A stretch of 64,000 bases of DNA from Flavobacteriales bacterium (GTDB taxonomy: Bacteria > Bacteroidota > Bacteroidia > Flavobacteriales_F > PHOS-HE28). Below the pieces are notes generated by a model, which did no database searches, was not told where the DNA came from, and was given only the letters and a program-made list of their open reading frames with translations. The translations under genes and the position numbers were made by a program. The stretch lies in the NCBI GenBank assembly GCA_016716605.1, contig JADJWA010000001.1, positions 2,215,001 through 2,279,000 on the forward strand, written 5' to 3'. Numbering within the stretch: the stretch's first letter is position 1; each line of letters opens with the position of its first letter. Shown one piece after another: positions 38,087-47,310 of this stretch.

Positions 38087-38584
38087 ATGCGCCTCCACCT
38101 TGCCCTAGCATTTCTCTTGTTCAGCTCGTTGGTCTCGGCCCAAGGTCCGACCCTCAAGTCGCTTATTGCACAGACCAGCTGCTTGGATACCGCATGCATG
38201 AGCAGCTACGCACGCCGCTTCGATTGGTGTTTGAAGCGAAAGGACGAAGTCGAGGCGTTCTGGACCTCATGCGATGCGATCGCGAAGGGTGATTCTCTGC
38301 GCATTGCGCAAGAAGACGGACTGATGTTCGTCAGGAAGGTGAAGGAAGATGGAAGTACATCCTATGGCTATGCTATTGTGACCGGAGATAGGAGGTACGC
38401 CAGAAAACTTGCGAAGGAGTTTAAGCAACTCGACCTTGTTGAGTCGGAACGCTTTGGTGGAGATGTCATCTACACCGACGCCAAGAATCCGAGCCTCCAA
38501 TTGATGAGGCAGGAAACTGCCACACTAGCTCAGAACAAGTTGACACCGGTCTGGGTCTTCGTGGTCAAGAGAAAAGCAACTTGA
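38087..38584 (+). CDS. Small secreted protein of unknown function
   Basis: A 165-residue protein. A signal peptide (MRLHLALAFLLFSSLVSAQ) is followed by a soluble domain with four cysteines in the first 70 residues (TSCLDTAC, DWC, SCDAI), possibly disulfide-bonded. No family recognised. It begins 2 nt after paaZ copy d and its stop overlaps the beginning of copy e, so it is the sole cargo between them. Confidence 0.7.
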   Translation: MRLHLALAFLLFSSLVSAQGPTLKSLIAQTSCLDTACMSSYARRFDWCLKRKDEVEAFWTSCDAIAKGDSLRIAQEDGLMFVRKVKEDGSTSYGYAIVTGDRRYARKLAKEFKQLDLVESERFGGDVIYTDAKNPSLQLMRQETATLAQNKLTPVWVFVVKRKAT

Positions 38585-38844
38585 CACCGGTGCTCAATTA
38601 CGGCATCGAGGAATGCCGCTTCCTCAAGCCGGTCTACCTTGGCTCGACCATCCAGGTGCGCTTCACGGTGAAGGAGAAGGTGGACCAGGAGAAGCGGACG
38701 CAGGAGGATGTGGCGAAGGGGAAAGCCTGCCCCGGGCCACGCCCCGGGGTGAAGTTCCTAGTGGATGTGTTCGATGAGACGGGGGAGACGGTGGCGATCG
38801 CGACGATCTTGACGATGGTGAAGAAGATCGATCAGAGCCTATGA
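38584..38844 (+). pseudogene. paaZ 3'-end copy e
   Basis: Matches paaZ from the VLLNYGLDECRF region to the stop. It encodes NYGIEECRFLKPVYLG ... TMVKKIDQSL, so several residues differ from the intact gene. A 26-nt REP element (38725-38750) interrupts it in frame, adding KACPGPRPG between AKG and VKF. It is followed by a GGGCGTGCC-type hairpin repeat, as is intact paaZ. Confidence 0.85.
38725..38750. repeat. CCCCGG...CCGGGGCAGG REP element, copy 3
   Basis: GCCTGCCCCGGGCCACGCCC then CGGGGT, the reverse complement design of the copy at 36102. In frame inside paaZ copy e. Confidence 0.65.
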
Positions 38845-38871
38845 CCGGTCACGATCAGCTGCTGAAAGGTT

Positions 38872-38931
38872 TGGGCGTGCCCCGCCTCAAATGCAGCCGG
38901 GGTCCGGCTTTCCGCTGCAAATCCGCACTCG
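38872..38931 (+). repeat. GGGCGTGCC-type hairpin repeat after paaZ copy e
   Basis: TGGGCGTGCC, then stem CCCCG/CGGGG around the loop CTCAAATGCAG, then GTCCGGCTTTCCGCTGC. Same design as 26318-26417 with a different but still pairing stem. The rest of the stretch to 39193 holds no gene I can recognise. Confidence 0.6.
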
Positions 38932-39193
38932 TCGTTCTGCAAGCTCCCCCAGGATCAGATGCGAGGAACCAAGAAGCGGTGCTGACGGGAGAAGCGATCG
39001 AGAAGCGCAGGAAGCGAAGCCAAATGGTTCTTCGGCTTAATGGTCGATTATCCAGCTTGGTGGGCGGACCCTGCGGCGCCAAGTTCAGGCATGCAGTTGA
39101 GCACGACGGTGCGTGCTTGTCACTGAGCATGCCTTCCAGGGGAAGCGGCTCCAAGGCGGCATACGAGCTGCGCGATCAACTCCCGGGTCGCCG

Positions 39194-41353
39194 CTACTTC
39201 CCGATCAAGCTATCGGCATCCTCCGCCGGCACGATGTTGCCGTTCACGGAGCCCACGACGAAGGCATCGGTGAATCCTTTCAGCTTGATGGCCTCGAGCG
39301 CATCAGCGGCCTCCTGGCGCTCCACGAAGCTGCCGTAGTAATAGCGCACTGTGTTCTCGCCGCTCACGGGCTCCACGTCGCCGAGGCCGAGCAGCTTATC
39401 CATGGCGTCCATGGGCACGTTGCCGGCGAAGGTGGCCACTTGGATGCGGTAGCGGATCTTATCCCGTGCCACACTGCCGGTAGTCGCGGTGGTGCGCAGG
39501 TCCTCCGTACCGGTGACGCGCGCGCCGGCTTCCTTCATGCTCACGCGCCTGCCTTCGCGGAAGGCCACGAGGAAGGCGCCCTCGAAGCCGTCGAGGAGCA
39601 TCTGCACGCGGTGGTTGGCGGCGGGGTTCACCTGCTTGAATGAGCCGGTGTAGTAGCGGGTGAGTCCATCGTCGCCCTGGATCACCACCAGGTCCTTGAT
39701 CTTGGAGAAGATGTTCTTCGAGAGCTTGTTGCGGAAGGCACCGAGCTGCACGCGGATGATCACGTCGCGGCTGTCGTCGCCGGCGCCCATGCCGGTCATC
39801 TTGGCGCGCTCAGCAGCGCTCTCGGCGCTCACGTCGATGAGCTGGCCGCCCTCTTCGGCCATCACTTCGCTGGTGATGCCCATGCCCTTGAGTTCCAGTT
39901 CGCGGCGCAGCGCTTCGGGGATCGCATCGAAGCTGCCCACCACATAGAAGGTGGTATCGCCGCGCTCGATGGTGCGCACGTCGGGGATGCTGAGGATCTT
40001 CTGGATCAGCTCTTCGCTGATGCCCTCGGTGTGGGTGCCCACCTTCACCACATAGACGCGCTTCACGGGCGGCTTGGCGGGCTTGCTGCCGCCCACGCTC
40101 TCCACGCGCGAGGCCACCATGTTCACATTGCCGCTATCCTTCCACGCGAGCCACGATTTGAGCAGGGCCTCGTCGGTGATGGTCACGCCGCGGCCATCGA
40201 CCAGGGCGCCGGGCGCTGAGTTGAGCTCATCGTCGCGGTCGTCGGGCACGCCATCGCCATCGCCATCGAGCGCGCAGCCCTTGGCGTCCACCTTCACCCC
40301 GGGCGGGGTGCCGGGGCATGCGTCGGCGAAGTCCTTCACGCCGTCGCCGTCCTCATCGTCGGTGAGCACGATGGCATCGAGCTGATCGCTGTTGAGCGGG
40401 GTCTGGAAGCGCGTCTTCTTGGGTTTGCGCGACATCGGGATGGTGTAGCCGATGCTGAAGCCGCTGTAGAGGAAGCGGTCGTTGCCGGAGCTGCCCGCGC
40501 GCTCGTCGAGGCTCTTGGCGGTGATGCCGTCGATGAGGTCGGTGGTGGTGAAGTGCATGGTGGCGCCGATGCGCAGGTCGATGCCGTGGCCGATGTCCAT
40601 GCGCGCGCCCACGCCCACGGGGATGGCGAAGGCCTGCTCGCGGTACTTGCCGAAGCCGTCGCGGTCCAGTTCGCGCACATCGCTCTCGTAGGTGTAGTCG
40701 CGCTGGATCTCCACGGCGCTCGCGGCGTTGGGCGCATCCTCGGCGATGTCGCGGATGGTGCCATCGCTCCAGTAGTTGTAGCGGCGGCCCTGCGCGTCGT
40801 AGAGGTCGGTCTTGGTGAGGAACTCCACGCTCTCGAAGCCCACGGTGAGGAAGGGCTCCACCACGCGCGCGCGGTTCACCAGCGGCTGGAAGTTGTAGCG
40901 TAGGCGGAGGCCGCCCACGGTGATGCGCGAATCGAAGTTGTGGTTGCGCGTGTAGTCGCGCTCGTTCACGCCCAAGCGGCCGTGTATGGCGTAGAGGTCG
41001 GCCTCGAGCCAGCGGGTGAGCGGTGCCGAGGCGCGCACTTCGTAGCCGAGGCGGGTCACCATCGGATCGCCGCCCTGGTGCTGATTGCCCACATCGCCAT
41101 AGAAGCTGAGCATGCCGGCGCCGAAGCCGATGGTGGGCCGTAGCCAGGGTTCGGGAACAGCAGCCGGAGCAGCGGGCGCTGGCGTGGCAGCGACGGCTGG
41201 TGGCAAAGGGTCGGTGGCGACGGGTGCCGTGGTGCTATCGGCCCCAGCAGGCACCGCAGTGGAATCGAACTGGCTGAATGCGGTTGCCGGGAGCAGCAGG
41301 ACCAGCGCGACGAAGCGGGAACGAGGGGAGAGGACCTGCAGTTCGCGGCGCAT
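39194..41353 (-). CDS. Outer-membrane beta-barrel protein with TSP3 and SPOR-like repeats
   Basis: A 719-residue envelope protein. A signal peptide and Pro/Ala-rich linker (about 25-65) are followed by an outer-membrane barrel (about 70-310), calcium-binding thrombospondin type 3-like repeats (about 325-375, DEDGDGVKDFADACPGTPPG, DGDGDGVPDDRDDE), then two to three SPOR-like domains to the C-terminus (VQLGAFRNKL ..., YRIQVATFAGN ... YYYGSF). SPOR-like modules often bind peptidoglycan, so it probably links outer membrane and wall. The ATG at 41353 follows the previous stop by 9 nt: an operon. Confidence 0.8.
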   Translation of the reverse strand: MRRELQVLSPRSRFVALVLLLPATAFSQFDSTAVPAGADSTTAPVATDPLPPAVAATPAPAAPAAVPEPWLRPTIGFGAGMLSFYGDVGNQHQGGDPMVTRLGYEVRASAPLTRWLEADLYAIHGRLGVNERDYTRNHNFDSRITVGGLRLRYNFQPLVNRARVVEPFLTVGFESVEFLTKTDLYDAQGRRYNYWSDGTIRDIAEDAPNAASAVEIQRDYTYESDVRELDRDGFGKYREQAFAIPVGVGARMDIGHGIDLRIGATMHFTTTDLIDGITAKSLDERAGSSGNDRFLYSGFSIGYTIPMSRKPKKTRFQTPLNSDQLDAIVLTDDEDGDGVKDFADACPGTPPGVKVDAKGCALDGDGDGVPDDRDDELNSAPGALVDGRGVTITDEALLKSWLAWKDSGNVNMVASRVESVGGSKPAKPPVKRVYVVKVGTHTEGISEELIQKILSIPDVRTIERGDTTFYVVGSFDAIPEALRRELELKGMGITSEVMAEEGGQLIDVSAESAAERAKMTGMGAGDDSRDVIIRVQLGAFRNKLSKNIFSKIKDLVVIQGDDGLTRYYTGSFKQVNPAANHRVQMLLDGFEGAFLVAFREGRRVSMKEAGARVTGTEDLRTTATTGSVARDKIRYRIQVATFAGNVPMDAMDKLLGLGDVEPVSGENTVRYYYGSFVERQEAADALEAIKLKGFTDAFVVGSVNGNIVPAEDADSLIGK

Positions 41354-41362
41354 GGCCAAGGG

Positions 41363-42814
41363 TTATTGCACCCAGCGCTGGTTGCTGATGGCGAGCGCTT
41401 CCTGCACGGTGATGCGGTCGCCGTTGTTGTACGCGGTGACGAAGGGGCCGGGGAAGTTGTGGCCGGCCTGCACATAGCTCACGCGCTGGTCGCGGGCGTC
41501 CTTGTATTCGGCATAGCTGCCGGTCACGTACTTGATCCACCCTTGGTGGCGCTCGATGCTGAAGTCGCCGCTGTATTGGTGGCGGGCCTTGAAGTACGAT
41601 TTGCCCACTTCGCGGTGCGCAGCGGTGATCTGCACCTTGTAGGTGACGCCCTTCTCCGGTGCGGGCACGCGCGGGGTCACGCGCTGGGCTTCGGCCTCTT
41701 GCGCCGCTTGCTTGCGCGCGCGCTCGGCTTCGGCGGCGCTGGCCTTGGCGGAGGCCTCGGCTTCAGCCTTCGCCTTTAGTTCGGCCTCTTGCTTCAGCTT
41801 CAGCGCCAGGGCTGGGTCTTCAACGGGCTGCTGGCCCATGGTGCTGGGGTCCTGCGCCAAGGTCTCGAAGGCGCGCGCACCCACGAAGAATTTGCTGCTT
41901 CCCAGCACGGCCTTCTGGGTCTCATCGTTCAGCAGGTAGCCGAAGTCGCCGTCGATGGTGTACTCGCCATCGGGACGCTCGTTCGCGCGCAGCTTGTACA
42001 CCACCTTCAATTCGCTGCTGGCGGGCAGGTTGAGCCATACGAACTTGGCGATGCGGCCCTGCGTGGTGAAGATGGCTTCGGCGCTGTTCTTCTCAATGGC
42101 CGTGAAGCCGTCCGGGACGACCTCCTGCAGTTTGCCGAAGCCGCGGATGCTGCCTTTGTTCACTACCACTTCCACAATCATCTCCTTCTCGGTGACCGGG
42201 GTGATGGTGCGCGCGCCGCTCACGCCGCCGGCCCCTTGCATGGGTGCGATCCCGCTGGCGTTGTCGATCACCGCAACGGGCACCTTGCCAATCGGGGCTG
42301 CGCCCGCGGCGCTCACGATGTCGTTGGCGGAGGCATCCTCCGGAAGGGCCTGCTCGATCACCGGCTCCGAGATGGCAACGGCTCCGGGCGCGCCGAGATC
42401 GACCGTTGAAGGAGAGAGCTCCTGCACCTTGCGTTCATTGCCCTCGATATAGCTGAAGCGGCCACCGATGCGCTGAACGCCGGACGCGCCGGCCACTGCG
42501 GCGAGGGTATAGGTCACCTTGAAGCTGGGGCTCGCGGGCAGCGACATCCAGATGAACTTGGCCTTGCCATCGGCGAAGGTGAAGGAGGCGCCCTTGGTCT
42601 CGATGGCCGTGGCGGTGAGGCCCTCGGGCAGGTCAATCTGCAGCTTCGCGAAGCCTGAGATCTCGCCCTTCTCGATGGTCACGGTGACCTTCGCCTCGGC
42701 GCCCGGCGCCAGCGTGGCGGGTATGTTCTGGTTGATGGTGAGCGGGCCTCCGGTGAGGACCTCGATGATCAGGATGCCGATCACATTGATCAGCAGGGCA
42801 AGTTGGTTCAGCAT
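41363..42814 (-). CDS. Envelope protein with duplicated domain, coiled coil and SPOR-like C-terminus
   Basis: A 483-residue protein. A short N-terminal hydrophobic helix (LALLINVIGILIIEVL) is followed by two copies of a ~100-residue beta domain (about 30-130 and 215-315; each has EKGEISGFAKLQ- or NKGSIRGFGKLQ-type and F/W-LNLPAS motifs), a Lys/Ala/Glu-rich coiled coil (about 345-395) and a C-terminal SPOR-like domain (YKVQITAAH ... YVTGSYAEYKDA). It is encoded directly upstream of the SPOR-repeat outer-membrane gene; both likely act at the cell envelope. The chosen ATG begins the hydrophobic helix. A TACTTTTG element is 40 nt upstream. Confidence 0.75.
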   Translation of the reverse strand: MLNQLALLINVIGILIIEVLTGGPLTINQNIPATLAPGAEAKVTVTIEKGEISGFAKLQIDLPEGLTATAIETKGASFTFADGKAKFIWMSLPASPSFKVTYTLAAVAGASGVQRIGGRFSYIEGNERKVQELSPSTVDLGAPGAVAISEPVIEQALPEDASANDIVSAAGAAPIGKVPVAVIDNASGIAPMQGAGGVSGARTITPVTEKEMIVEVVVNKGSIRGFGKLQEVVPDGFTAIEKNSAEAIFTTQGRIAKFVWLNLPASSELKVVYKLRANERPDGEYTIDGDFGYLLNDETQKAVLGSSKFFVGARAFETLAQDPSTMGQQPVEDPALALKLKQEAELKAKAEAEASAKASAAEAERARKQAAQEAEAQRVTPRVPAPEKGVTYKVQITAAHREVGKSYFKARHQYSGDFSIERHQGWIKYVTGSYAEYKDARDQRVSYVQAGHNFPGPFVTAYNNGDRITVQEALAISNQRWVQ

Positions 42815-42854
42815 GCGCTCAAGTGCGCCGCGCGAGCATCGCGCTGGCTCGCCA

Positions 42855-42862
42855 CCAAAAGT
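42855..42862 (-). promoter_or_regulatory. Promoter -7 element for 42814 gene
   Basis: TACTTTTG on the minus strand, an exact TAnnTTTG match, 40 nt upstream of the ATG; it would drive the two SPOR-domain genes. Confidence 0.55.
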
Positions 42863-42982
42863 ACCCGGCCCCCTTCCCGCGCTCGGGAAGCTGCACGGTG
42901 CAAGTACCAACAGGAGGGTGTTGAACGGGGCGCTGCGGCTGCCGCAGGCAATACCGTGGGCCTATCTTCGTTGCCCACCCGG

Positions 42983-44023
42983 ATGCGCAAGAACCTTCTC
43001 CTTCCGTTCCTTCTCCTTCCTGGCCTGCTCAGCGCCCAATTGGGCGGGCAGAGCGTGTTCCGCGTGCTCGACATCCCGGCATCGGCACGGGCCTCGGCGC
43101 TCGGCGGCAACTACATCGCCGTGAAGGACAACGACATCAACCTCGGCCTCTTCAATCCCGCGCTGCTCAATCCGGAGATGGGGCGGCAGGTGTCGCTCAG
43201 CTGGCTGCCCTACTTCGAAGGGATCAATGTGGGCTACGCGAGCTACGCGCACCATTTCGACAGCCTGCGCACCACCTTCAGCGGCGCGGTGCAATACGTG
43301 GACTATGGCACCTTCAACCGTACCGACGCCACGGGCAACGAGCTCGGCCAGTTCCGCGCCGGCGAGTATGCATTCCAAGTGGGTGCCGGTAGGGCCATCG
43401 ACAGCCTCTTCAGCATCGGGGCCAACGTGAAGTTCATCACCAGCAGCCTCGATACCTACACCAGCAGCGGCATCGCCCTCGACCTTGGCGGCACCTACCA
43501 CAAGCCCTCGAAGGGCGTCACGCTCTCCGCAGTGGTGCGCAACATCGGCTACCAGACCAGCAGCTTCACCAGCGAGCGCGAGAAGCTCGCCACCCAGGTG
43601 ATGCTCGGGATCACCTACAAATTCAAGCACGCCCCTTTCCGCTTGGGACTGATGCTGGAGAACCTTCAGCGCTGGGACCTCACCTACCCCGATGCCGCGC
43701 GCGACCGCCAGATCGATCCCACCACCGGCGAAGTGGTGGTGAAGAAGACCACCAATGCGGAGAAGGCCCTGCTGCATGCGGTGCCCAGCGCCGAGATATT
43801 GCTGAGCAAGAACTTCATGATCCGGCTCGGCTACAATTTCCGCACGCGGTACGAGATGGCCTTGGCCAGCCGCACCGGCGCCGTGGGCCTCAGCTTCGGC
43901 CTCGGGCTGCGCGTGAGCAAGGTGCACATCAGCTACGGCTTCAACCAGCTGCATCTCGCGGGCATCCGCAACACCATCACCATCGCGGTGCGCTTCTCGG
44001 ATTTCAAGAAGGCGGAAGGGTGA
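42983..44023 (+). CDS. porQ: Type IX secretion system protein PorQ
   Basis: A 346-residue outer-membrane protein. A signal peptide (MRKNLLLPFLLLPGLLSAQ) is followed by the characteristic VFRVLDIPASARASALGGNY block and a UPF0164/PorV-like barrel. PorQ takes part in T9SS cargo handling at the outer membrane with PorV/PorU. Its position directly before cmk (40 nt) is the usual Bacteroidota arrangement. The ATG at 42983 gives the signal peptide; a TATCTTCG element is 13 nt upstream. Confidence 0.9.
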   Translation: MRKNLLLPFLLLPGLLSAQLGGQSVFRVLDIPASARASALGGNYIAVKDNDINLGLFNPALLNPEMGRQVSLSWLPYFEGINVGYASYAHHFDSLRTTFSGAVQYVDYGTFNRTDATGNELGQFRAGEYAFQVGAGRAIDSLFSIGANVKFITSSLDTYTSSGIALDLGGTYHKPSKGVTLSAVVRNIGYQTSSFTSEREKLATQVMLGITYKFKHAPFRLGLMLENLQRWDLTYPDAARDRQIDPTTGEVVVKKTTNAEKALLHAVPSAEILLSKNFMIRLGYNFRTRYEMALASRTGAVGLSFGLGLRVSKVHISYGFNQLHLAGIRNTITIAVRFSDFKKAEG

Positions 44024-44062
44024 TCGCTGCGATCACGGTTGCGCAAGGCGATCTTCGCCCCC

Positions 44063-44764
44063 GTGAACCCCATCACCATCGCGATAGACGGCTTCTCGTC
44101 GTGCGGCAAGAGCACGCTGGCCAAGCAGCTGGCCGCGCACCTGGGCTATACCTATATCGATAGCGGCGCCATGTACCGCGCGGTGGCGCTGCATGTGATG
44201 GAGCAGGGCCTTGCACCGGGCGGCGTGCTGGATCGCCCCGCGCTGCTGGCCGCGCTCGATGGCATCCGCATCCGCTTCGAGCACGATCCCCTGAGCGGCC
44301 ACAGCGCCACCTGGCTCAATGGGCGCAACGTGGAGCGTGAGATCCGCAGCATGGCCGTGAGCCAGCACGTCACCCTGGTGAGCCCGGTGCCCGAGGTCCG
44401 CGCCAAGCTGGTGCGCCTGCAGCAGGACATGGGCCGCGCGAAGGGCGTGGTGATGGACGGCCGCGACATCGGCACGGTGGTGTTCCCCGATGCCGAGGTG
44501 AAGCTCTTCATGACCGCGCGGCCCGAGGTGCGCGCACTGCGCCGTTATCATGAGTTGAAGCAGAAAGGGCAGGAAGTCGATCTCGCCGCCGTGCAGGCCA
44601 ACATCGCCCAGCGCGACCTGGACGACACCACCCGCGCCGCCGATCCCTTGCGCAAGGCCGCCGACGCCATCGAGATCGACAACAGCGACATCACCGCCGA
44701 GGAGCAGTTCCAGCGCGCGCTTGATGCGGTGCTGGGCAAACTGGCCGCCGTGGGCTACGAATGA
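44063..44764 (+). CDS. cmk: Cytidylate kinase
   Basis: A 233-residue CMP/dCMP kinase. The P-loop GFSSCGKST is at residues 10-18, YIDSGAMYRA near 30, and MDGRDIGTVVFP near 132 as in Cmk. The start is GTG at 44063 (MNPITIAIDG), 5 nt after GATCTTCG; a longer start 24 nt upstream is less likely. It overlaps the downstream peptidase gene by 4 nt. Confidence 0.93.
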   Translation: MNPITIAIDGFSSCGKSTLAKQLAAHLGYTYIDSGAMYRAVALHVMEQGLAPGGVLDRPALLAALDGIRIRFEHDPLSGHSATWLNGRNVEREIRSMAVSQHVTLVSPVPEVRAKLVRLQQDMGRAKGVVMDGRDIGTVVFPDAEVKLFMTARPEVRALRRYHELKQKGQEVDLAAVQANIAQRDLDDTTRAADPLRKAADAIEIDNSDITAEEQFQRALDAVLGKLAAVGYE

Positions 44765-45576
44765 TCGCCGCGATGCGCATCGGCACTTCCCTGCTGCTGG
44801 CCTTGTTCGTTCATGCAGGCGTGGCGCAGCAGCCAGCGCTCGATGAAGCCGCTGCGCGCGAGGCCGTGTACCGCATCGTGCGCCACAGCGGACTGGTGCC
44901 CAACTTCGTGGTGCGGGCCAGCAGCGAGACGCGCACGGCCATCGCCTACGTGAAGGACAAGCAGCGCGTGATCGCCTACAATCCGCAATTCATGGCCACC
45001 GTGCTCGACAGCGCGCGCAGCGATTGGAGCGCGATCAGCATCCTCGCGCACGAGGTGGCGCACCACCTGCTGGGCCACACCATCGATCCCGCATCGCTCC
45101 GTCCCGGCGATGAGCTGGCCTGCGACCGCTACTCGGGCTTCGTGCTCTTCGGAATGGGCGCCGCGCTTGCTGAAGCACTCTCCGCCCAGAGCGCGATCGG
45201 CGATCCGCACGGCACGCGCCGCCACCCGCCGAAGCACGCGCGGCTCGAGGCCATCCGCCACGGCTGGGATGAAGCGCGCCGATTGCGCGAGGGCCTGCCG
45301 CCCGAGTCACCGCGCGATCCCGATGGACTGCAATACGTCCTGAGCTTCGTTGACGATGCGAACACCTATTACGCCGACAGCCTGGGCCGCGTGGTGTGGT
45401 TCGATCAGAGCGCCTGCGCCATCCCCTTTGGTGAGCTGCGCGATGGCGGCAAGGCCGGCTTCACGCTGCAATGGATGGATGAGGCGTTCGTGATCGACGG
45501 GCGCATGGCCATCTGGCGCAAGAGCGCGCACGGCATGCCCTTGCAGGTGGGCAGGATGGAGCGGTATGCGCGTTAG
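44761..45576 (+). CDS. Predicted secreted zinc metallopeptidase (HExxH)
   Basis: A 271-residue protein with a signal peptide (MIAAMRIGTSLLLALFVHAG) and a HEVAHH zinc motif at residues 97-102, resembling M48-like peptidases. A downstream Glu/Asp ligand is probably in DELACDRYSG near 119. The last ~80 residues are unassigned. It overlaps cmk by 4 nt, so it is probably co-transcribed with it. The substrate is unknown. Confidence 0.75.
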   Translation: MIAAMRIGTSLLLALFVHAGVAQQPALDEAAAREAVYRIVRHSGLVPNFVVRASSETRTAIAYVKDKQRVIAYNPQFMATVLDSARSDWSAISILAHEVAHHLLGHTIDPASLRPGDELACDRYSGFVLFGMGAALAEALSAQSAIGDPHGTRRHPPKHARLEAIRHGWDEARRLREGLPPESPRDPDGLQYVLSFVDDANTYYADSLGRVVWFDQSACAIPFGELRDGGKAGFTLQWMDEAFVIDGRMAIWRKSAHGMPLQVGRMERYAR

Positions 45577-45654
45577 GCGTTGAAGCGCATGGCATGAACG
45601 GGTGCCAGCGGCTTGCGTGCATTACTTAACCAAGGCATGGCGTAATCTTCATCC

Positions 45655-45830
45655 ATTTACGCTTCCAAGGTGCTGTGGTACTTGCGCGTATCCCAATTGG
45701 CCAAGATGCTCTAGGTCAGATGTGAAGGCAGCGGGTACATGGCATCGTATTCCGCCCAGCTGATGAAGACCTCCTGATGGGTGGCCTCCGGGTTGGCGAT
45801 GCAGATCACGGCCTTGCATGCTTTCCAGTG
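45655..45830 (-). pseudogene. Fragment duplicated from the 47311 T9SS gene
   Basis: The minus strand encodes VICIANPEATHQEVFISWAE (then YDAMYPLP), matching ICIANPDATKKEGFLRWAEY (then DALYPLP) in the large gene at 47311-52403. The adjacent nt (GCTTCCAAGGTG..., CCGCCCAGC) also match. No start codon and several stops. Confidence 0.7.
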
Positions 45831-45837
45831 CGCGGCG

Positions 45838-47302
45838 CTAGCGCTGCACCACCAAGCGCTGATGAAGAACGCGGCCATCAAGATGGACCTCCAAGATGTA
45901 CAGGCCATTCGCAAGGGTGTTAAGATCCAAGGAGGCAGAAGTGCCGGAGAAGGTTCTTCGCATGAGCACGCTACCGAGTGCGTCTCGTAACAACAACTGC
46001 TCGCCTGCGAACCGTGCATCAAGTTCAATGGTCGCGTGCATGCTCGCTGGGTTCGGATAAACGCGCAGCGCTTGCAGGATCGATAGTTTCTTGAGGGCCA
46101 ATGTTCACATCACCCCCATGCAGCCGCGTAACGAAGCGCTGCGCGGTGTCGTTGGTGGTACCGTCGCTGTACTGGTGGTAAGCGCCCCAGATGTACCAAT
46201 GATCACCATCGGCGCTGGGGGCCATACCCTCTACGCTTGCCTGAGTAAAGCCTTGGTACACGTATGGGCTGATGCCAGCGTTCTCGAATACAGGCAGCAA
46301 TGCGCCAGTGCTATCAAGCGCGCAGATGCCGCGCCTTGGTTGCCCATCCACGAACTGGAATTGGCCCATGACGACCAGCGCGCCACCGGGCAGCATGTAC
46401 AATTTCCGGATGAGTGGCCCCAAATCACCTGCATTGGGCAATGCCCCCAAGCTGAATTGAGGGGCTTGGAAGGCCTGATCCCTGCTGCCATCGGTTAAGA
46501 AACGCGCTACACGCAATGTGTCATCGGGGAATCCCGCGAAGCGGAAGTAGCCCCCAGCGTAAACCCGCCCGTCCGGTAATGCGAGGAGATCATTGGCTGC
46601 GCCCCAGTTCATCCCTGTCCAGAAGGTGGTATCCAAGCTGCCATCGGCGTGCATGCGCTGTATGCCGCTGGTGGGTCGGCCATCGTACACGGTGCCATTG
46701 TAGTCGGCGATGAACTTGCCATCAGGCAGTTCGATGAAATCATACAGCGCCCCGTTGCCGGTGCGGTGCGTGCGCGTGGTATCCAGGTAGCCTTGGTTGC
46801 TGAACCAAATGAAGTTGTAGTCGCCCACGAAGCCGCGCACGGGGTCGTTGAGCATGTGCAGGCCGCTCATCACCACGCGGCCGTCAGGGAATACATGGTA
46901 GTCGCCGCCCTGGAGGGAGGTGAAGTAGGGGCCATTATTCATCAGGATGAAATCAGGATCAAGCGTGCCATCCAAGAGTTGCCTGCGCACGCCTGGTCCA
47001 TTGCCGGAGTAGATTCGATCGTTCCAGCGCGTGAGCTTCCCTCCCATGTACGCCACATCGGGGTAGGTTTCGTCGCGGGTGCCATCCGATTCCAGCCGCA
47101 CACCGCTTCTGAAGTAGATGTCGCCATCGAATTTGACCTGACCGGAGATGATTACTCGGCCATCTTCTAATGGCAATGCAGAGGCGACGTACCACGTATC
47201 GAATTCAGCACGGAAGCCCGTATCTAAGGCGAACGGCTGTTGCCCGGCAATGCGCTGCGTAAGCAGCATGGCGGCAACGCCGAGCACCTGTGCGGTACGC
47301 AT
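45838..47302 (-). pseudogene. Delta-60 repeat secreted protein with T9SS domain, frameshifted
   Basis: From ATG 47302 (MRTAQVLGVAAMLLTQRIAG, signal peptide) the frame encodes a delta-60-type repeat propeller (repeats with RVARFLTDGS- or GIQRMHADGSLD-like ends) up to RLHGGDVN near 46103. The T9SS sorting domain (LRVYPNPASMHATIEL ... NGLYILEVHLDG) continues in another frame to 45838. One extra nt at AACATTGG would explain it. This may be an assembly error or a real mutation. The start is 8 nt after the previous stop. Confidence 0.7.
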
Positions 47303-47310
47303 GGCGCTGC

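Noticed and set aside
26312..38844. Integrase or transposase gene for the hotspot
   Set aside because: No recombinase motif was found in any reading frame of the region; this is an absence in the visible sequence only.
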